Below the pieces are notes generated by a model, which worked only from the letters and a program-made list of their open reading frames with translations, did no database searches and was not told the DNA's origin. Shown here in pieces: positions 19,703 through 29,258 of a stretch of 64,000 nucleotides of DNA. The first letter of the stretch is position 1. The number at the start of each line of letters is the position of its first letter. The position numbers were made by a program, and so were the translations under genes. The stretch is from the NCBI GenBank assembly GCA_000149225.2, contig CM000694.1, positions 744,001 to 808,000 of the forward strand. Direction: 5' to 3'. The stretch comes from Lachancea kluyveri NRRL Y-12651 (taxonomy: Eukaryota > Ascomycota > Saccharomycetes > Saccharomycetales > Saccharomycetaceae).

Positions 19703-20647
19703 ATGTTTTCATTCCAGACAAGTATACCTACTTCGGAAAAATCGGTTGGTATTTGTACTTCAGCCAAGGTATCTCCCGATGGAAAATTCATTGCTGTTTC
19801 CCAAGGTACAAGCTATTTGCTCTATAACGTTTCTGACGGTCTGTCGGCATTCATCCCTACATCACATGTCGAATCAATGTCAGACATATGCTGGTCTCCG
19901 GATTCACAGTGTATTGCTACTGCATCCGATGATTTTACCATTGAGATAAACCACATAACTTATGGTAGGCTACACCGTTTAGTTGGCCATACAGCACCAG
20001 TGCTATCATTGGTATATACATCGAAAGGAAACCTTTTATGCTCTGCTTCGATGGATGAAAGCATAAAGATATGGGATGTACTAACTGGCACTTTACTAAA
20101 AACTATATCAGCGCATTCAGAACCGGTAGTATCCATAGATATGCCCGTTTGCGATCCGAGCATCCTAAGTTCAGGCTCATACGATGGTCTAATTAGAATA
20201 TTTGATACCACAACAGGACACTGTCTGAAGACACTGACTTATGATAAGGATTGGAAGAGCGAAAACGGTGTCGTTCCAATTTCCCAAGTGAAGTTTTCCG
20301 TGAACGGGAAGTATCTACTGGTCAAATCATTGGATGGTGTCTTGAAGATTTGGGATTTCATTAGAGGTAGCGTTGTTAGAACTTTTAAAATTTGTGACTC
20401 GACAAAACTCAAGTATTCTTGTGGGATGGACTTCTTGTATCCTTCAGACCAATTAAGCTCTCCAGTTGTTGTTGCCGGTGGTGAATCAGATGGCATTTAT
20501 TGCTGGGATGCACAGTCCAAAAAACTGTTGCAGCACATTAATTATAAACATCAAAATAGTCCAGTAGTGAGCGTTAGCTGCCAGGGTACGACTATGTGCT
20601 CTTTGTCTTTAAATGGGGAATGCAATATTTGGAAGTGGGAGAAATAG
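19703..20647 (+). CDS. SWD3: COMPASS subunit Swd3 (WD40)
   Basis: A 314-residue WD40 protein, orthologue of Swd3 (YBR175W, 315 residues; WDR5 in animals). It is a core subunit of the Set1 COMPASS complex that methylates histone H3 lysine 4. Seven blades can be followed through repeats such as ICWSPDSQCIATASDDFTIE, GHTAPVLSLVYTSKGNLLCS and SMDESIKIWDVLTGTLLKTI, ending in CNIWKWEK. Position next to UMP1 agrees with S. cerevisiae chromosome II. Confidence 0.95.
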   Translation: MFSFQTSIPTSEKSVGICTSAKVSPDGKFIAVSQGTSYLLYNVSDGLSAFIPTSHVESMSDICWSPDSQCIATASDDFTIEINHITYGRLHRLVGHTAPVLSLVYTSKGNLLCSASMDESIKIWDVLTGTLLKTISAHSEPVVSIDMPVCDPSILSSGSYDGLIRIFDTTTGHCLKTLTYDKDWKSENGVVPISQVKFSVNGKYLLVKSLDGVLKIWDFIRGSVVRTFKICDSTKLKYSCGMDFLYPSDQLSSPVVVAGGESDGIYCWDAQSKKLLQHINYKHQNSPVVSVSCQGTTMCSLSLNGECNIWKWEK

Positions 20648-21229
20648 TTCGTTTTCGGAGGCATACGTCCTGGGTCTGTTTTCCAATAAAAAAATACTAC
20701 ACATTGTTAAAGTGAACTTTTTATTAAGGATTAACAGCCCACACGCACTTGAACGTTAAGGTGCTAACATTATGAACCATTTGGGAATCTATCACTTTTT
20801 TTTTTTGAAAGACCATTGACTAAAGGGAAGAAAGGGATCAATTCAAGAGACGAGTTGACTTACAAGACACTTGCAGTTTATGTTGTTAGCTTGAGTTCAA
20901 ACTTAGAAATGATCCCACTCATTTTTAAAGCCACTGTGAGAAAATGTAATATTAATAAAGATATTGCTGATCCTTAACTTAAAACAGTAGCCAAGTCTAC
21001 TTTCTGGAATTGAAAAGTTAATAAGGAAAATGAAACCACTGTTTCCAGAGAGAGAATATGTTTCCCAACATCTTTTGCGTAGCTTAGGATCAGAATACAC
21101 ACATGATCTCTTGGTGATAGTGTGTAAATTTTAGACGTAGGATGTGACGCGTAGAAGCTAGCTTAAAAAATTTGGACACCCGTTTTAAACCTACATACTT
21201 TGACCCTAGATAGAGCTTGAATAAGACTA
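20648..21229. other. Intergenic SWD3 to MSD1
   Basis: About 580 bp between two plus-strand genes that lie on different chromosomes in S. cerevisiae. It includes a T-rich run at about 20797. No reading frame of substance, tRNA or snoRNA box pair was recognised. Confidence 0.4.
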
Positions 21230-23197
21230 ATGATCCGAGTCCAAGTGAGGAATTTTTATACTTCTAGATGCGTACGGAGGAAATTTCCGACATTTGAATC
21301 TGTTTATTCAAAGTTCACATTTAGCAAAAATTCAGAAACCATCGAGAATTTACTAAAGCATCCTGTAAATACCAGCGTGACAATTAATGGGTGGATTGAC
21401 AGAAAGCCTAAGAGGGTTGGCAAAAATCTCATTTTTGGCACCTTGCGTGATAGTAACGGTGACGTTATTCAGATTGTTGATTCAAATTCTTTGCTTGCAT
21501 CTTCGAACGTTGAAGATGTTATCCAAATAAAAGGTGAATTGGCACCCAAAAAGATGCGGGATCCTTCATTCGAACAAGAGTTTGAAATCAAATTAAATGA
21601 ACTCAAGATCTTAAACTCGGCTAACAAGAAACCTTCTCAGCTTCAAGATTACAAAGCTTCGGGAAATTATCCACCGGAATACAGGTATTTACAGTTGAGG
21701 TTGCCCAAGTACCAGAACTTTTTACGCACAAGATATGAGGCTTCGAAGCTTATCAGGAAAGACCTGGATACATACAGATTTACAGAAGTTGAGACACCGA
21801 TGTTATTCAAATCTACTCCAGAAGGTGCTCGTGAATTCCTTGTTCCAACAAGGCGTAGTGAAAGTAAACATCCTACTTTTTACGCATTACCTCAAAGTCC
21901 GCAGCAGTACAAGCAATTATTAATGGCAAGTGGTGTCCACCGGTACTTCCAGATTGCACGCTGTTTTAGGGACGAAGATTTAAGGAGCGATAGGCAGCCT
22001 GAGTTTACTCAGGTTGATCTGGAGATGGCATTTGCGTCAGGAAACGAAGTTATGGACGTTGTCGAAGATATGGTAACAAAGGCTTGGAGTAATTTATCAT
22101 CAAATGGCAACCTGTTTACTCTAAACCATGCCGGAAAAACAGTTTCCGTGAGTGAAACACAATCAGTTACTAAGTTAACTTATCATCACGTTATGACCAA
22201 TTACGGTATTGATAAGCCTGATTTGAGATTTCATGATTTGAAAATTCTAGATTTATCCGAATTTAAAGCATATGGTTATACAAACAAGGAGTTCCCTGTA
22301 TTTGAAGTCATCGTTTTGCGCAACGCCTTCAGCACAAAAGATGATTACCAACAGAATTGGTCCAAGTTGTCGCATCCGGAAGAGTACAATCATAGAACGC
22401 CTATTGTGGTCCCGATTGAAAACGAAGACCTGCAAACTACTTGGTTTGAAAAGTTTAGCCCGATTGCAACCTTTGAAAACCCTAAGTTGATCACTAAGTT
22501 CTTGAACCTAAAAAAGGGTGATATTATTTGTGGTTCTACTCGTCAACGTGCAAAATCTCTATTCGAAAATCCGACTCCTTTAGGTAGATTGCGCCAGCTG
22601 GTAACTCAAATAAAACGTGGTAAAGAGTTGTATCAAAGTACAGAAAAGGATGTTGCAGCGTGGATTGTAGATTTCCCTTTGTTTTCACCCGTCGAACAAG
22701 AAGAAGGAGAAATATTGAGTGATAAACCCCAGAAGAAGTCAGCCTATCCTATCTACAAAAAAGAACAGTATACAGCTACCCACCATCCGTTCACAATGGT
22801 TAAATTGGATGACTACAAAAAACTGTCCAACGAAGCTATAAGTTGTTTAGGTCAGCATTATGATCTAGTCGTAAGCGGTGTCGAATTAGGTGGGGGGTCT
22901 ACGAGAATTCACGATCCAGAGCTACAAAACTATATTTTTAAAGAGATTCTAAAGATCCATCAACCAGAGCGCTTATTTGGTCACTTATTGACAGCTTTTG
23001 AAATGGGAACTCCTCCACATGCGGGATTCGCCATTGGATTCGACAGGATGTGTGCTATGATGTGTGGCACTGAAAGTATTAGAGATGTGATTGCATTCCC
23101 TAAAAGTGTCACTGGTTCTGATTTGGTTGTTGGTAGCCCTAGTACTGTGGATGAACAAACGCTAGAAGAGTATAACATCAAATCCGTCCAAAATTAA
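21230..23197 (+). CDS. MSD1: Mitochondrial aspartyl-tRNA synthetase
   Basis: A 655-residue class II synthetase, orthologue of Msd1 (YPL104W, 658 residues). It charges mitochondrial tRNA-Asp. A basic N-terminus with hydroxylated residues (NFYTSRCVRRKF) is typical of a matrix presequence. An OB-fold anticodon-binding domain follows (TINGWIDRKPKRVGKNLIFG, about 50-130). The catalytic core shows motif 2 in FQIARCFRDEDLRSDRQPEF and motif 3 in GTPPHAGFAIGFDRM near the C-terminus. A bacterial-type insertion domain lies between motifs 2 and 3. Confidence 0.96.
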   Translation: MIRVQVRNFYTSRCVRRKFPTFESVYSKFTFSKNSETIENLLKHPVNTSVTINGWIDRKPKRVGKNLIFGTLRDSNGDVIQIVDSNSLLASSNVEDVIQIKGELAPKKMRDPSFEQEFEIKLNELKILNSANKKPSQLQDYKASGNYPPEYRYLQLRLPKYQNFLRTRYEASKLIRKDLDTYRFTEVETPMLFKSTPEGAREFLVPTRRSESKHPTFYALPQSPQQYKQLLMASGVHRYFQIARCFRDEDLRSDRQPEFTQVDLEMAFASGNEVMDVVEDMVTKAWSNLSSNGNLFTLNHAGKTVSVSETQSVTKLTYHHVMTNYGIDKPDLRFHDLKILDLSEFKAYGYTNKEFPVFEVIVLRNAFSTKDDYQQNWSKLSHPEEYNHRTPIVVPIENEDLQTTWFEKFSPIATFENPKLITKFLNLKKGDIICGSTRQRAKSLFENPTPLGRLRQLVTQIKRGKELYQSTEKDVAAWIVDFPLFSPVEQEEGEILSDKPQKKSAYPIYKKEQYTATHHPFTMVKLDDYKKLSNEAISCLGQHYDLVVSGVELGGGSTRIHDPELQNYIFKEILKIHQPERLFGHLLTAFEMGTPPHAGFAIGFDRMCAMMCGTESIRDVIAFPKSVTGSDLVVGSPSTVDEQTLEEYNIKSVQN

Positions 23198-23732
23198 TAA
23201 TTATATCTACTACAAAACATAATATGACCTTGTAAATAATAATACAAAAATATTTAACTCATTCTTGGATTTAATTTTATTGGTTACACTTGGCCCCTAG
23301 TGCCTTACAAATTATGAATCTATTACTTCTATTACTTCTAGAGGTGATATATCCATATCCTCTAAATGCTACTTATTGTCCAACGCCCAAAAAACATCAT
23401 TGCACACTTTGGGGACATCAAGGAGAGAAAGAACATGCCTCAATCTAAATCGCATTTGAGATTTGGATATCTAACTAGCACCCTAGTGGTTAGCCAGTTT
23501 AGAAGATGTATTATTTATTCTTTTTTTACTAGACGTCTAAGTTCTCTTTCGAGTTTTTTTGCTGCGCAGAAAACATTTCTAGAACCGCTAATATTTCCGT
23601 CTTTCTCAAGAAGAGGAAACATTTCACCCTGCGTTTAACGATCCCACAATTTACCTATTTGAAACTTAAAAGTAGCGGATTGGCACTCGCATTTACAACT
23701 AAAATGCATCGAAAAAGTCTCAGTTATAAATG
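23198..23732. other. Intergenic between MSD1 and the solo LTR
   Basis: AT-rich DNA of about 535 bp. A 90-codon frame (23366-23638) starts with ATG but has no family resemblance. Nothing else was recognised. Confidence 0.35.
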
Positions 23733-24063
23733 TGTTGGAACGAAATACAACTATTGACCATCGACTAGTATTCGTGTTACTAGTATATTATCATACACGG
23801 TGTTATAAGGTGACATAAAAAATGAGAAACAGTCATCTAAGTCAGTGGAAGCTGAAACGCAAGGATTGATAATGTAATAGGATAATGAACAATAAAATAT
23901 AAAAGGAAAGAGAATATATGAATAATTGTATATAGAGTTATCGACTCCTTTTCTGGATTCCAAGAAAGGTGAGGAGAACTTCTAGTATAACCATATACCA
24001 ATTATTATAGCCTTAATCAAAAATGGAATCTCAACAGTTGTCCCAATATTCACCTAAATCTCA
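23733..24063 (+). mobile_element. Solo LTR of Ty1/Ty2 (delta) type, Pseudoviridae fossil
   Basis: A stretch of about 331 bp starting TGTTGG and ending TCTCA, close to the 334 bp length of a Ty1 delta LTR. It carries delta-like blocks throughout, including AGCTGAAACGCAAGGATTGA in the middle and AGGAGAACTTCTAGTATA toward the 3' end. It is a lone LTR: no internal gag/pol region is attached, so it is a remnant left after loss of the interior. The five bases flanking each end do not match, so no target duplication was recognised. It ends 112 bp before the tRNA-Glu gene, in the window where Ty1 prefers to insert upstream of Pol III genes. The similarity suggests a fairly recent family member, although the copy has diverged. 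Confidence 0.85.
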
Positions 24064-24175
24064 TTCTCATTAAGAAAACTGGTTAAGGTATAATATGGCT
24101 TAAGAAGCTCGATACAAGGCATAAGGTGCTAACTTTCTGTTAAGATAGAGGCTTGGGCATCATTTATAAGAAGTT

Positions 24176-24247
24176 TCCGATATAGTGTAACGGCTATCAC
24201 ATCACGCTTTCACCGTGGAGACCGGGGTTCGACTCCCCGTATCGGAG
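24176..24247 (+). tRNA. tRNA-Glu (anticodon TTC)
   Basis: A 72-nt tRNA without intron. The acceptor stem TCCGATA pairs fully with TATCGGA, followed by discriminator G. The anticodon loop CTTTCAC reads TTC for glutamate. The T arm CGGGG-TTCGACT-CCCCG provides the B box, and the A box is TAGTGTAACGG. A T-run (TCTTTTTG) follows within ten bases, as expected for Pol III termination. Confidence 0.97.
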
Positions 24248-24984
24248 TATCTTTTTGAAAGCATTGTATGCTGTAAGTTTTCCAAAATATTTTTTTAGCA
24301 TTATCGGTGGTGGTTTGATCTCATTCATACTATTCAGTTTGATTTGCAGGATAGGTTTTCTATTGGCGTGGCATTGAAACAGCGACATTAGCGCTTTGAG
24401 GATTCGTAGAAATGTATGTGACGCCTCGTGCGGAAAAGTTCCTATCGGACAAAATGAAAAATATCTGGCACTGATAAATTGAGGGGGGGGAGAGACTTGT
24501 GACCCTCTCTCAAGAAAGCGGGGGGATAGGATTTATAGAGTAGTGGTATATAAAAGGAGTAGCCGGCTCCCACCAGTTGCGACCAAGAGTTTACGTATCC
24601 AACTGTCCGTGAGCTAATACGTTTTAAAAGACCTAAATCATCATGAGCCAACCTTGACATGCCGATACAACCGCGTACTGTGGAAACAGGATAACCGCTA
24701 TGACCCATGTTTTTACTGGAAAAGGAAAAATGAAAGAAAAAAAATAGAAAAATAGAATGAACGAATGCATAGCTAAATTGAATTTCGAAGTGAATGTATT
24801 ATATTTCATTAAAAAAAGGGGAGGTGTGTGCAACTGTAAATATACATGCAAAGTTTACATGTATTTGTGGGGGTGAGGCTGTATCAGAGAAATCAAAACT
24901 AAAATGATAAGGTGAAACGGGGAAAAAAAGAAAAGAAAAGAAAAGAAAAGGAAATGGAACGCTCAGTTGAGCTTATGATCCCAT
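24248..24984. other. Intergenic tRNA-Glu to EAT1-like, with a strong TATA box
   Basis: About 740 bp. A G8 run lies at 24483-24490, a strong TATATAAAAG at 24547-24556 on the plus strand, and an (AAAAG) repeat at 24921-24951. No plus-strand reading frame follows the TATA box. An 88-codon minus-strand frame from ATG at 24708 has no recognised relatives. Confidence 0.4.
24921..24951. repeat. (AAAAG)n microsatellite
   Basis: Tandem AAAAG units just downstream of the EAT1-like stop codon. A low-complexity tract with no other sign of function. Confidence 0.8.
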
Positions 24985-26055
24985 TCACAAAGATTTTTCG
25001 GTACCTCTAGAGACATTTTGTTCCGAAGATAGATGGGAACTGATCCTCTTTTTTTCCAATTGGTATCTGGTTGTTTTAAAGAAGTCTACGACGGCCCTGA
25101 CATATTCCTGTGGCCTTTCGTTTAAAATAAAATGGGTGGCATTGATTGGATGTATGTTGTGATGAGGGAAATACTCAGCAATAGCCTTTTCGCCCTTGGC
25201 GTCGATGAAATCTGAACGAGTACCTTTGATGAAGTTTACAGGGCCCAAGAATTGCTTCCCAGTCAGCTTTTCAGTTGGCCAGTCGGCGACATCCTTCACA
25301 GCACAGTCAATCATGTGGCGGACCGGGTTTCTAAAATGGATGAACCCGTCCTCGTAGTTTATAACGGGCGACCTGTATTCGTGCTTTTTGGGTGGATTAT
25401 TGATTACATTGTTCAACAAGTAACCCCTGATACCTGCATTTGGAATATAACGCTTCAATGCCTCAGACGCCTTATGTCTCCACAACTTATCGTCAGCCTT
25501 CACCCTTGCATTTTCGATAACGTGGACACAGGATTTTACAAACACCTTCAAGAATGGAGTGATTTGCGGTTGAACGGTTGGGGAGTTTTCTATTATACAA
25601 GCTGCATTAAACATTTCCGGGTGGTTCAAGGCAGCCAACATGGAAATCTTAGCACCTAAAGAATAACCAACTAAGTTTACTTTGCCCAAGTTGTGCTTCT
25701 TGATGAAGTTGGTAACGTCACCTGCTAAGGTTTCGTAGTCAAATGGTAGGGCATGTTCGGTTAAGCCATGGTTTCTCAAATCGACGGTGTAAACTGGAGT
25801 TTGTAAAGCAGTTGCAATATTTTTACAGTCCGCTCTGTAGTTCTTCTTGGAACCGAACAAGCCGTGGACGAAAACAATTGGTTCTGCAGAATGATATGGC
25901 ATCTTACCGATGACAGATCTCTCTGGTAGATGTAGATCGTAGGCTAGGTCGACTACTCCCTTCTTTGGCAAGACCAACAAATCTTTGTTGGCATGAGCGA
26001 CCTTAGAGTAAGCTCTTCTCAAACAGTGTAAACCGCTACTTGTGGTGCCCAGCAT
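24985..26055 (-). CDS. Eat1/Imo32-type alpha/beta hydrolase, mitochondrial
   Basis: A 356-residue alpha/beta hydrolase of the ABHD11/Eat1 group (S. cerevisiae Eat1/YGR015C and Imo32/YGR031W). Eat1 enzymes transfer acetyl from acetyl-CoA to ethanol, making ethyl acetate, and can also hydrolyse thioesters and esters, in mitochondria. Visible parts: a presequence-like start (GLHCLRRAYSKVAHA), FVHGLFGSKKN (62-72, oxyanion loop), VDLRNHG (91-97), the nucleophile elbow GYSLG with Ser132, and NATHF with His308. Spacing suggests Glu156 in IIENSPT occupies the place of the Asp reported in Eat1 triads. Asp282 after strand 7 is another candidate acid. No homologue is at this position in S. cerevisiae. 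I cannot separate Eat1 from Imo32 by eye. Confidence 0.85.
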   Translation of the reverse strand: MLGTTSSGLHCLRRAYSKVAHANKDLLVLPKKGVVDLAYDLHLPERSVIGKMPYHSAEPIVFVHGLFGSKKNYRADCKNIATALQTPVYTVDLRNHGLTEHALPFDYETLAGDVTNFIKKHNLGKVNLVGYSLGAKISMLAALNHPEMFNAACIIENSPTVQPQITPFLKVFVKSCVHVIENARVKADDKLWRHKASEALKRYIPNAGIRGYLLNNVINNPPKKHEYRSPVINYEDGFIHFRNPVRHMIDCAVKDVADWPTEKLTGKQFLGPVNFIKGTRSDFIDAKGEKAIAEYFPHHNIHPINATHFILNERPQEYVRAVVDFFKTTRYQLEKKRISSHLSSEQNVSRGTEKSL

Positions 26056-27409
26056 TTTCTTTGTTCTATGTGATAACCAAGTAGATGACTTGCCGTAAAA
26101 GAAATTATAAACTACAATTAAGTGTGAAATATCGACAATGTTTCAAAAGTACAAATTCCGCGTGCTTATATACATCCGCGAGGTGTGGATATTATTGGAG
26201 ATAAATGCCGGCTGAAGGTTTTTTGTGTATGTGAGCGAATTTAGCCCTCCGCTTTGCACCAACGCTTCTCCAATAGCAATGTCTTTCTGAACACCAAAAG
26301 CGCGGCTGAACCTAAAAACAGAAACGACACAAACCAGAATAGATTAGATGGAGAAAATGCGCCAACATTTGGAAATACCCCATCATTTACTATCAGTTAC
26401 TGGTGCTGGGTTTTAACTCTTTCCTTCCTTGTTGAAAGCGTTTCTCTGGAAATTTTTCTCAACATTGGGTCCGTGATGTATGCCGTCGGCCTTTGGAGTC
26501 CTATCTCCAATGTGGGACCTGTAAACTTCGGAAAAACTTAGAGCAGTAATGGGGATTTTCGGAATTATGCAAACTTTTTTTTTTGTTCTAATTCTGATTC
26601 TAAACTAGTCCTTCGAATCCCAAGTAGAGTAGGGTTGTTCAGCTGGCTATGTAAGCGGTTCATCTTCTTAAAAAGGTGAGTGCGGAGGTAAGGTCAGCCT
26701 TATCTTCTTGGCCGATAAGTATCTTTATCGTGTGACAAATGTTAAGTAGTTTTTCTCTTCCATATTGCATGCCAAGAAAGAGCGACAGCTTATTCCTCGT
26801 TATACGAGAGCCAACTTACTGCAGTAAAGGTAGGTTATGAGGGAATAAATGGGCTCGGAGATTTGTAGGAGTGGCACGTATCTTAACATGAGGTTCCCGC
26901 GAGGTGTTCCTATCAGACGGAGACACTCGGTTGGCATTGAAGCATGCTTCTCTGAGTGTATCTACACAGGCGTATACGTAGTAACATTTCTAGCAGATGG
27001 TTTGAGTCGCCGTTACTCTGCAGATGTATTTTCTCTACACTGTAAGGAATGAACGTTGTGAAAGCTATAAATGTTTAAGGTGTCTAAAAATTACGCGTTG
27101 GATGCGAGCGATGAGGTATACGCGGTTCTGGGCTAAATAATAGGACAGGCAACTCTATCGGAACACTTAGGGTCTCTCGACTGGTTTAATGCGGTTCGTT
27201 TTTTGTTTTGCTTTTTTTTTGCAAGTTGTATTTTAAAATCATTATGTTTTCATCTTTATCTTGCAGTCGTTTTCCTCCTCTGATAGTGTCTTTTGGTTGC
27301 ATCCGACATTACAATTCAAGGGCGTATTCCGAAAGGGGTTACAGGTGGATATACGTTTTCGTTTTCCTTTCTTACAGTAACACTTGAAATACACTCTATT
27401 GAGCCAAGC
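26056..27409. other. Long intergenic EAT1-like / MCH-type transporter
   Basis: A divergent region of 1.35 kb. It holds a TATA-like TTATATAC at about 26167 serving the hydrolase, a cluster of GATA cores (26699-26729), and a PAC-like GCGATGAG at 27108-27115. On the minus strand between about 26540 and 26243 one frame is open except for a single TAA and ends in a basic tail after a hydrophobic stretch. It has no ATG in a sensible place, so no gene is called. Confidence 0.4.
26699..26729. promoter_or_regulatory. Cluster of GATA-factor cores
   Basis: CTTATC at 26699-26704 and GATAAG at 26714-26719, in opposite orientations and 15 bp apart, with a further TTTATC at 26724-26729. Paired GATA cores at this spacing are the pattern used by Dal80/Gzf3 and Gln3/Gat1. 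They lie about 700 bp before the MCH-type transporter, rather far, so the target is uncertain. Confidence 0.35.
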
Positions 27410-28807
27410 ATGACCTCTAATGAAACACAACTCTCTGTGACTGGATTTGAAATTGAACCCCATAGCTCTACACTCAATGTCACAGAAAGAAAATCCAAAA
27501 TCGCAAACAACGTCGTTGAAACCGAAGAGATTGATGTGCTTAAACTCGATAGTGACTTGGATTTTCCTGATGGAGGCAAAAAAGCATACTCTGTTGTCTT
27601 AGGATCCTTCATGGGTTTGGTATCTGTATTCGGCGTTTTAAACTCTGTCGGGGCAATCCAAGCATATATATCTGAAAACCAGCTGAAGGAAACCTCGTCT
27701 TCCACAATCTCGTGGATTTTTGCAATATATGTTTTTATGACATTCGCCAGTTGTATTCTATGCGGATGTTACTTTGATAGAAATGGGTGTAAATTGATGA
27801 TGTATCTCGGCTCTGTTTTTTCTGTTATTGGCATATTCACACTAGCGGAATCGCGTAGAGTTTATCAGTTTGTTCTGAGTTTTGGTGTCTTGTTTGGCAC
27901 TGGATCAGGGGTTCTCATGACTTGTTTAATCTCCAGTACCGCCACTTGGTTTAAGGATAAAAGAGCGAATGCTAACTCTATGGCTAGTATTGGTGGATCA
28001 ATCGGTGGCATTGTATTTCCAGTTATGCTGCGTAAACTATACAGCGAATTAGGATTTCAATGGGCCATTAGGATCTTGGGATTTATTATTACATTTTGTC
28101 TGACTGTTTCTATCCTATTGACAAGAGAAAACCCGAAGGTCATGAAATACTGCCATAAAAGGTCGCAATGGCGTGAAGTGGTCAAAGTTTATATAAACCA
28201 TTCTCTTGACTTGAGATATTTATCCGATCTGAAGTTTTTGTTCTGTACACTGGGCTGTTCGTTTGCAGAGAATGGGCTAACTATAATGGCTACTTATTAC
28301 GCTTCGTATGCGATGAAACGTGGAATTCCAGAGTCCACCGCCTACACCTTGATTACGATTATCAACTGTTGCGGTATTGCCGGCCGTATTTCTGGTTACA
28401 TATCAGATAGGTATCTGGGCCGTTTTGCAGTGCTGTGCATTTCGTTAGTGATAATGACGGTTTTAAATTTGTCTATGTGGTTACCGTTTGGTTATGACTT
28501 GAAGGTTTTATATGGCTATTCGGCAGTTTACGGCTTTGCTTGTGCCTCGGTTCTTTCATTAACACCAGTGGCTGTGAGTCAGATATGCCAAATCAAAGAC
28601 TTCGGCAAGAAGTATAGTACAATGTATTTTATTACAGCAGTGATGAGCGTACCAACTTTGCCGATTGCCGGTACAATCATCGGCAATGGTAGCACCAAGA
28701 ACTACAACCATTTCATTATCTACTGCTCTATGCTTACACTTTCAGGATCTATATGCTATGGCCTAAGCCGCTGGTTTGCTATTGGCAATAGGCTAGTCAA
28801 ATTCTAG
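27410..28807 (+). CDS. MFS transporter, monocarboxylate-permease (MCH) family
   Basis: A 465-residue MFS protein of the fungal monocarboxylate-porter group (S. cerevisiae Mch1-Mch5, Esbp6). The N-terminal cytosolic tail is followed by the family entry motif DFPDGGKKAYSVVLGSFMGL. Twelve membrane segments can be followed, with loop motifs GCYFDRNGCKLMM (loop 2-3) and GRISGYISDRYLGR (loop 8-9). S. cerevisiae members include the riboflavin transporter Mch5; others have no confirmed substrate, and none has been shown to move lactate or pyruvate. The frame is open 39 codons further upstream without an ATG, so the start is 27410. The gene is not at this place in S. cerevisiae, and substrate cannot be inferred. 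Confidence 0.85.
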   Translation: MTSNETQLSVTGFEIEPHSSTLNVTERKSKIANNVVETEEIDVLKLDSDLDFPDGGKKAYSVVLGSFMGLVSVFGVLNSVGAIQAYISENQLKETSSSTISWIFAIYVFMTFASCILCGCYFDRNGCKLMMYLGSVFSVIGIFTLAESRRVYQFVLSFGVLFGTGSGVLMTCLISSTATWFKDKRANANSMASIGGSIGGIVFPVMLRKLYSELGFQWAIRILGFIITFCLTVSILLTRENPKVMKYCHKRSQWREVVKVYINHSLDLRYLSDLKFLFCTLGCSFAENGLTIMATYYASYAMKRGIPESTAYTLITIINCCGIAGRISGYISDRYLGRFAVLCISLVIMTVLNLSMWLPFGYDLKVLYGYSAVYGFACASVLSLTPVAVSQICQIKDFGKKYSTMYFITAVMSVPTLPIAGTIIGNGSTKNYNHFIIYCSMLTLSGSICYGLSRWFAIGNRLVKF

Positions 28808-29258
28808 GCTCAAAAACTTAACTATTCTTTCTATTAATTCCTACTTCTATTTCAATTTTAAGTTGTTGGAACACTCGGGATTTGGCTCTAGCTGGATATC
28901 CGTTTTTTTAATTTTTATTTTGCTTGTAGAATATCAAGGAGACAAAATTTCCAACAAAAAGAAGAAGACAGGCACCAAGCCTGTTATGTATTATCTCGAA
29001 CCTCTTCTCCAAGAAAACCCGGAAGATTTCATTTGTTTTTTGTTTTGTTTTGTTTTGTTTTTTTTTTTCAGTAGATACTCCGCTATCAATGAAAAGAAAA
29101 AGTAGCCACCACAAGAAAAAGAAAGGCAGAAATTTAGGGCGGTTGTGTTTCGTAGATAATTATGTGTATATACATGTCAGCTGTTTTCCGGTGATTCTGC
29201 GCTGCCAAAGATCATGAATTCATGAACCAAAGCTTGGCATTTAAAAGAGAGTCGGCGA
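28808..29258. other. Intergenic MCH-type transporter to ECM31
   Basis: About 450 bp between two plus-strand genes. It contains a T-rich low-complexity tract (TTTTG units, then T12) at about 29034-29069. Two short overlapping frames here are products of that tract. Confidence 0.45.

Noticed and set aside
23366-23638. 90-codon ORF between MSD1 and the LTR.
   Set aside because: No domain, no recognisable relative, and base composition like the surrounding intergenic DNA.
24660-24715. Stretch resembling the E. coli lacZ leader (GGAAACAGGATAACCGCTATGACC).
   Set aside because: Only scattered words match and the order differs from vector sequence; no adjoining vector DNA is present, so contamination is unlikely.
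26254-26541. 95-codon plus-strand hydrophobic ORF.
   Set aside because: It opens with TTG directly after a stop, has no ATG start, and no splice signals connect it to an upstream exon.
28863-29114. Overlapping ORFs on both strands between the MCH-type transporter and ECM31.
   Set aside because: Both are driven by a TTTTG/T-run low-complexity tract.
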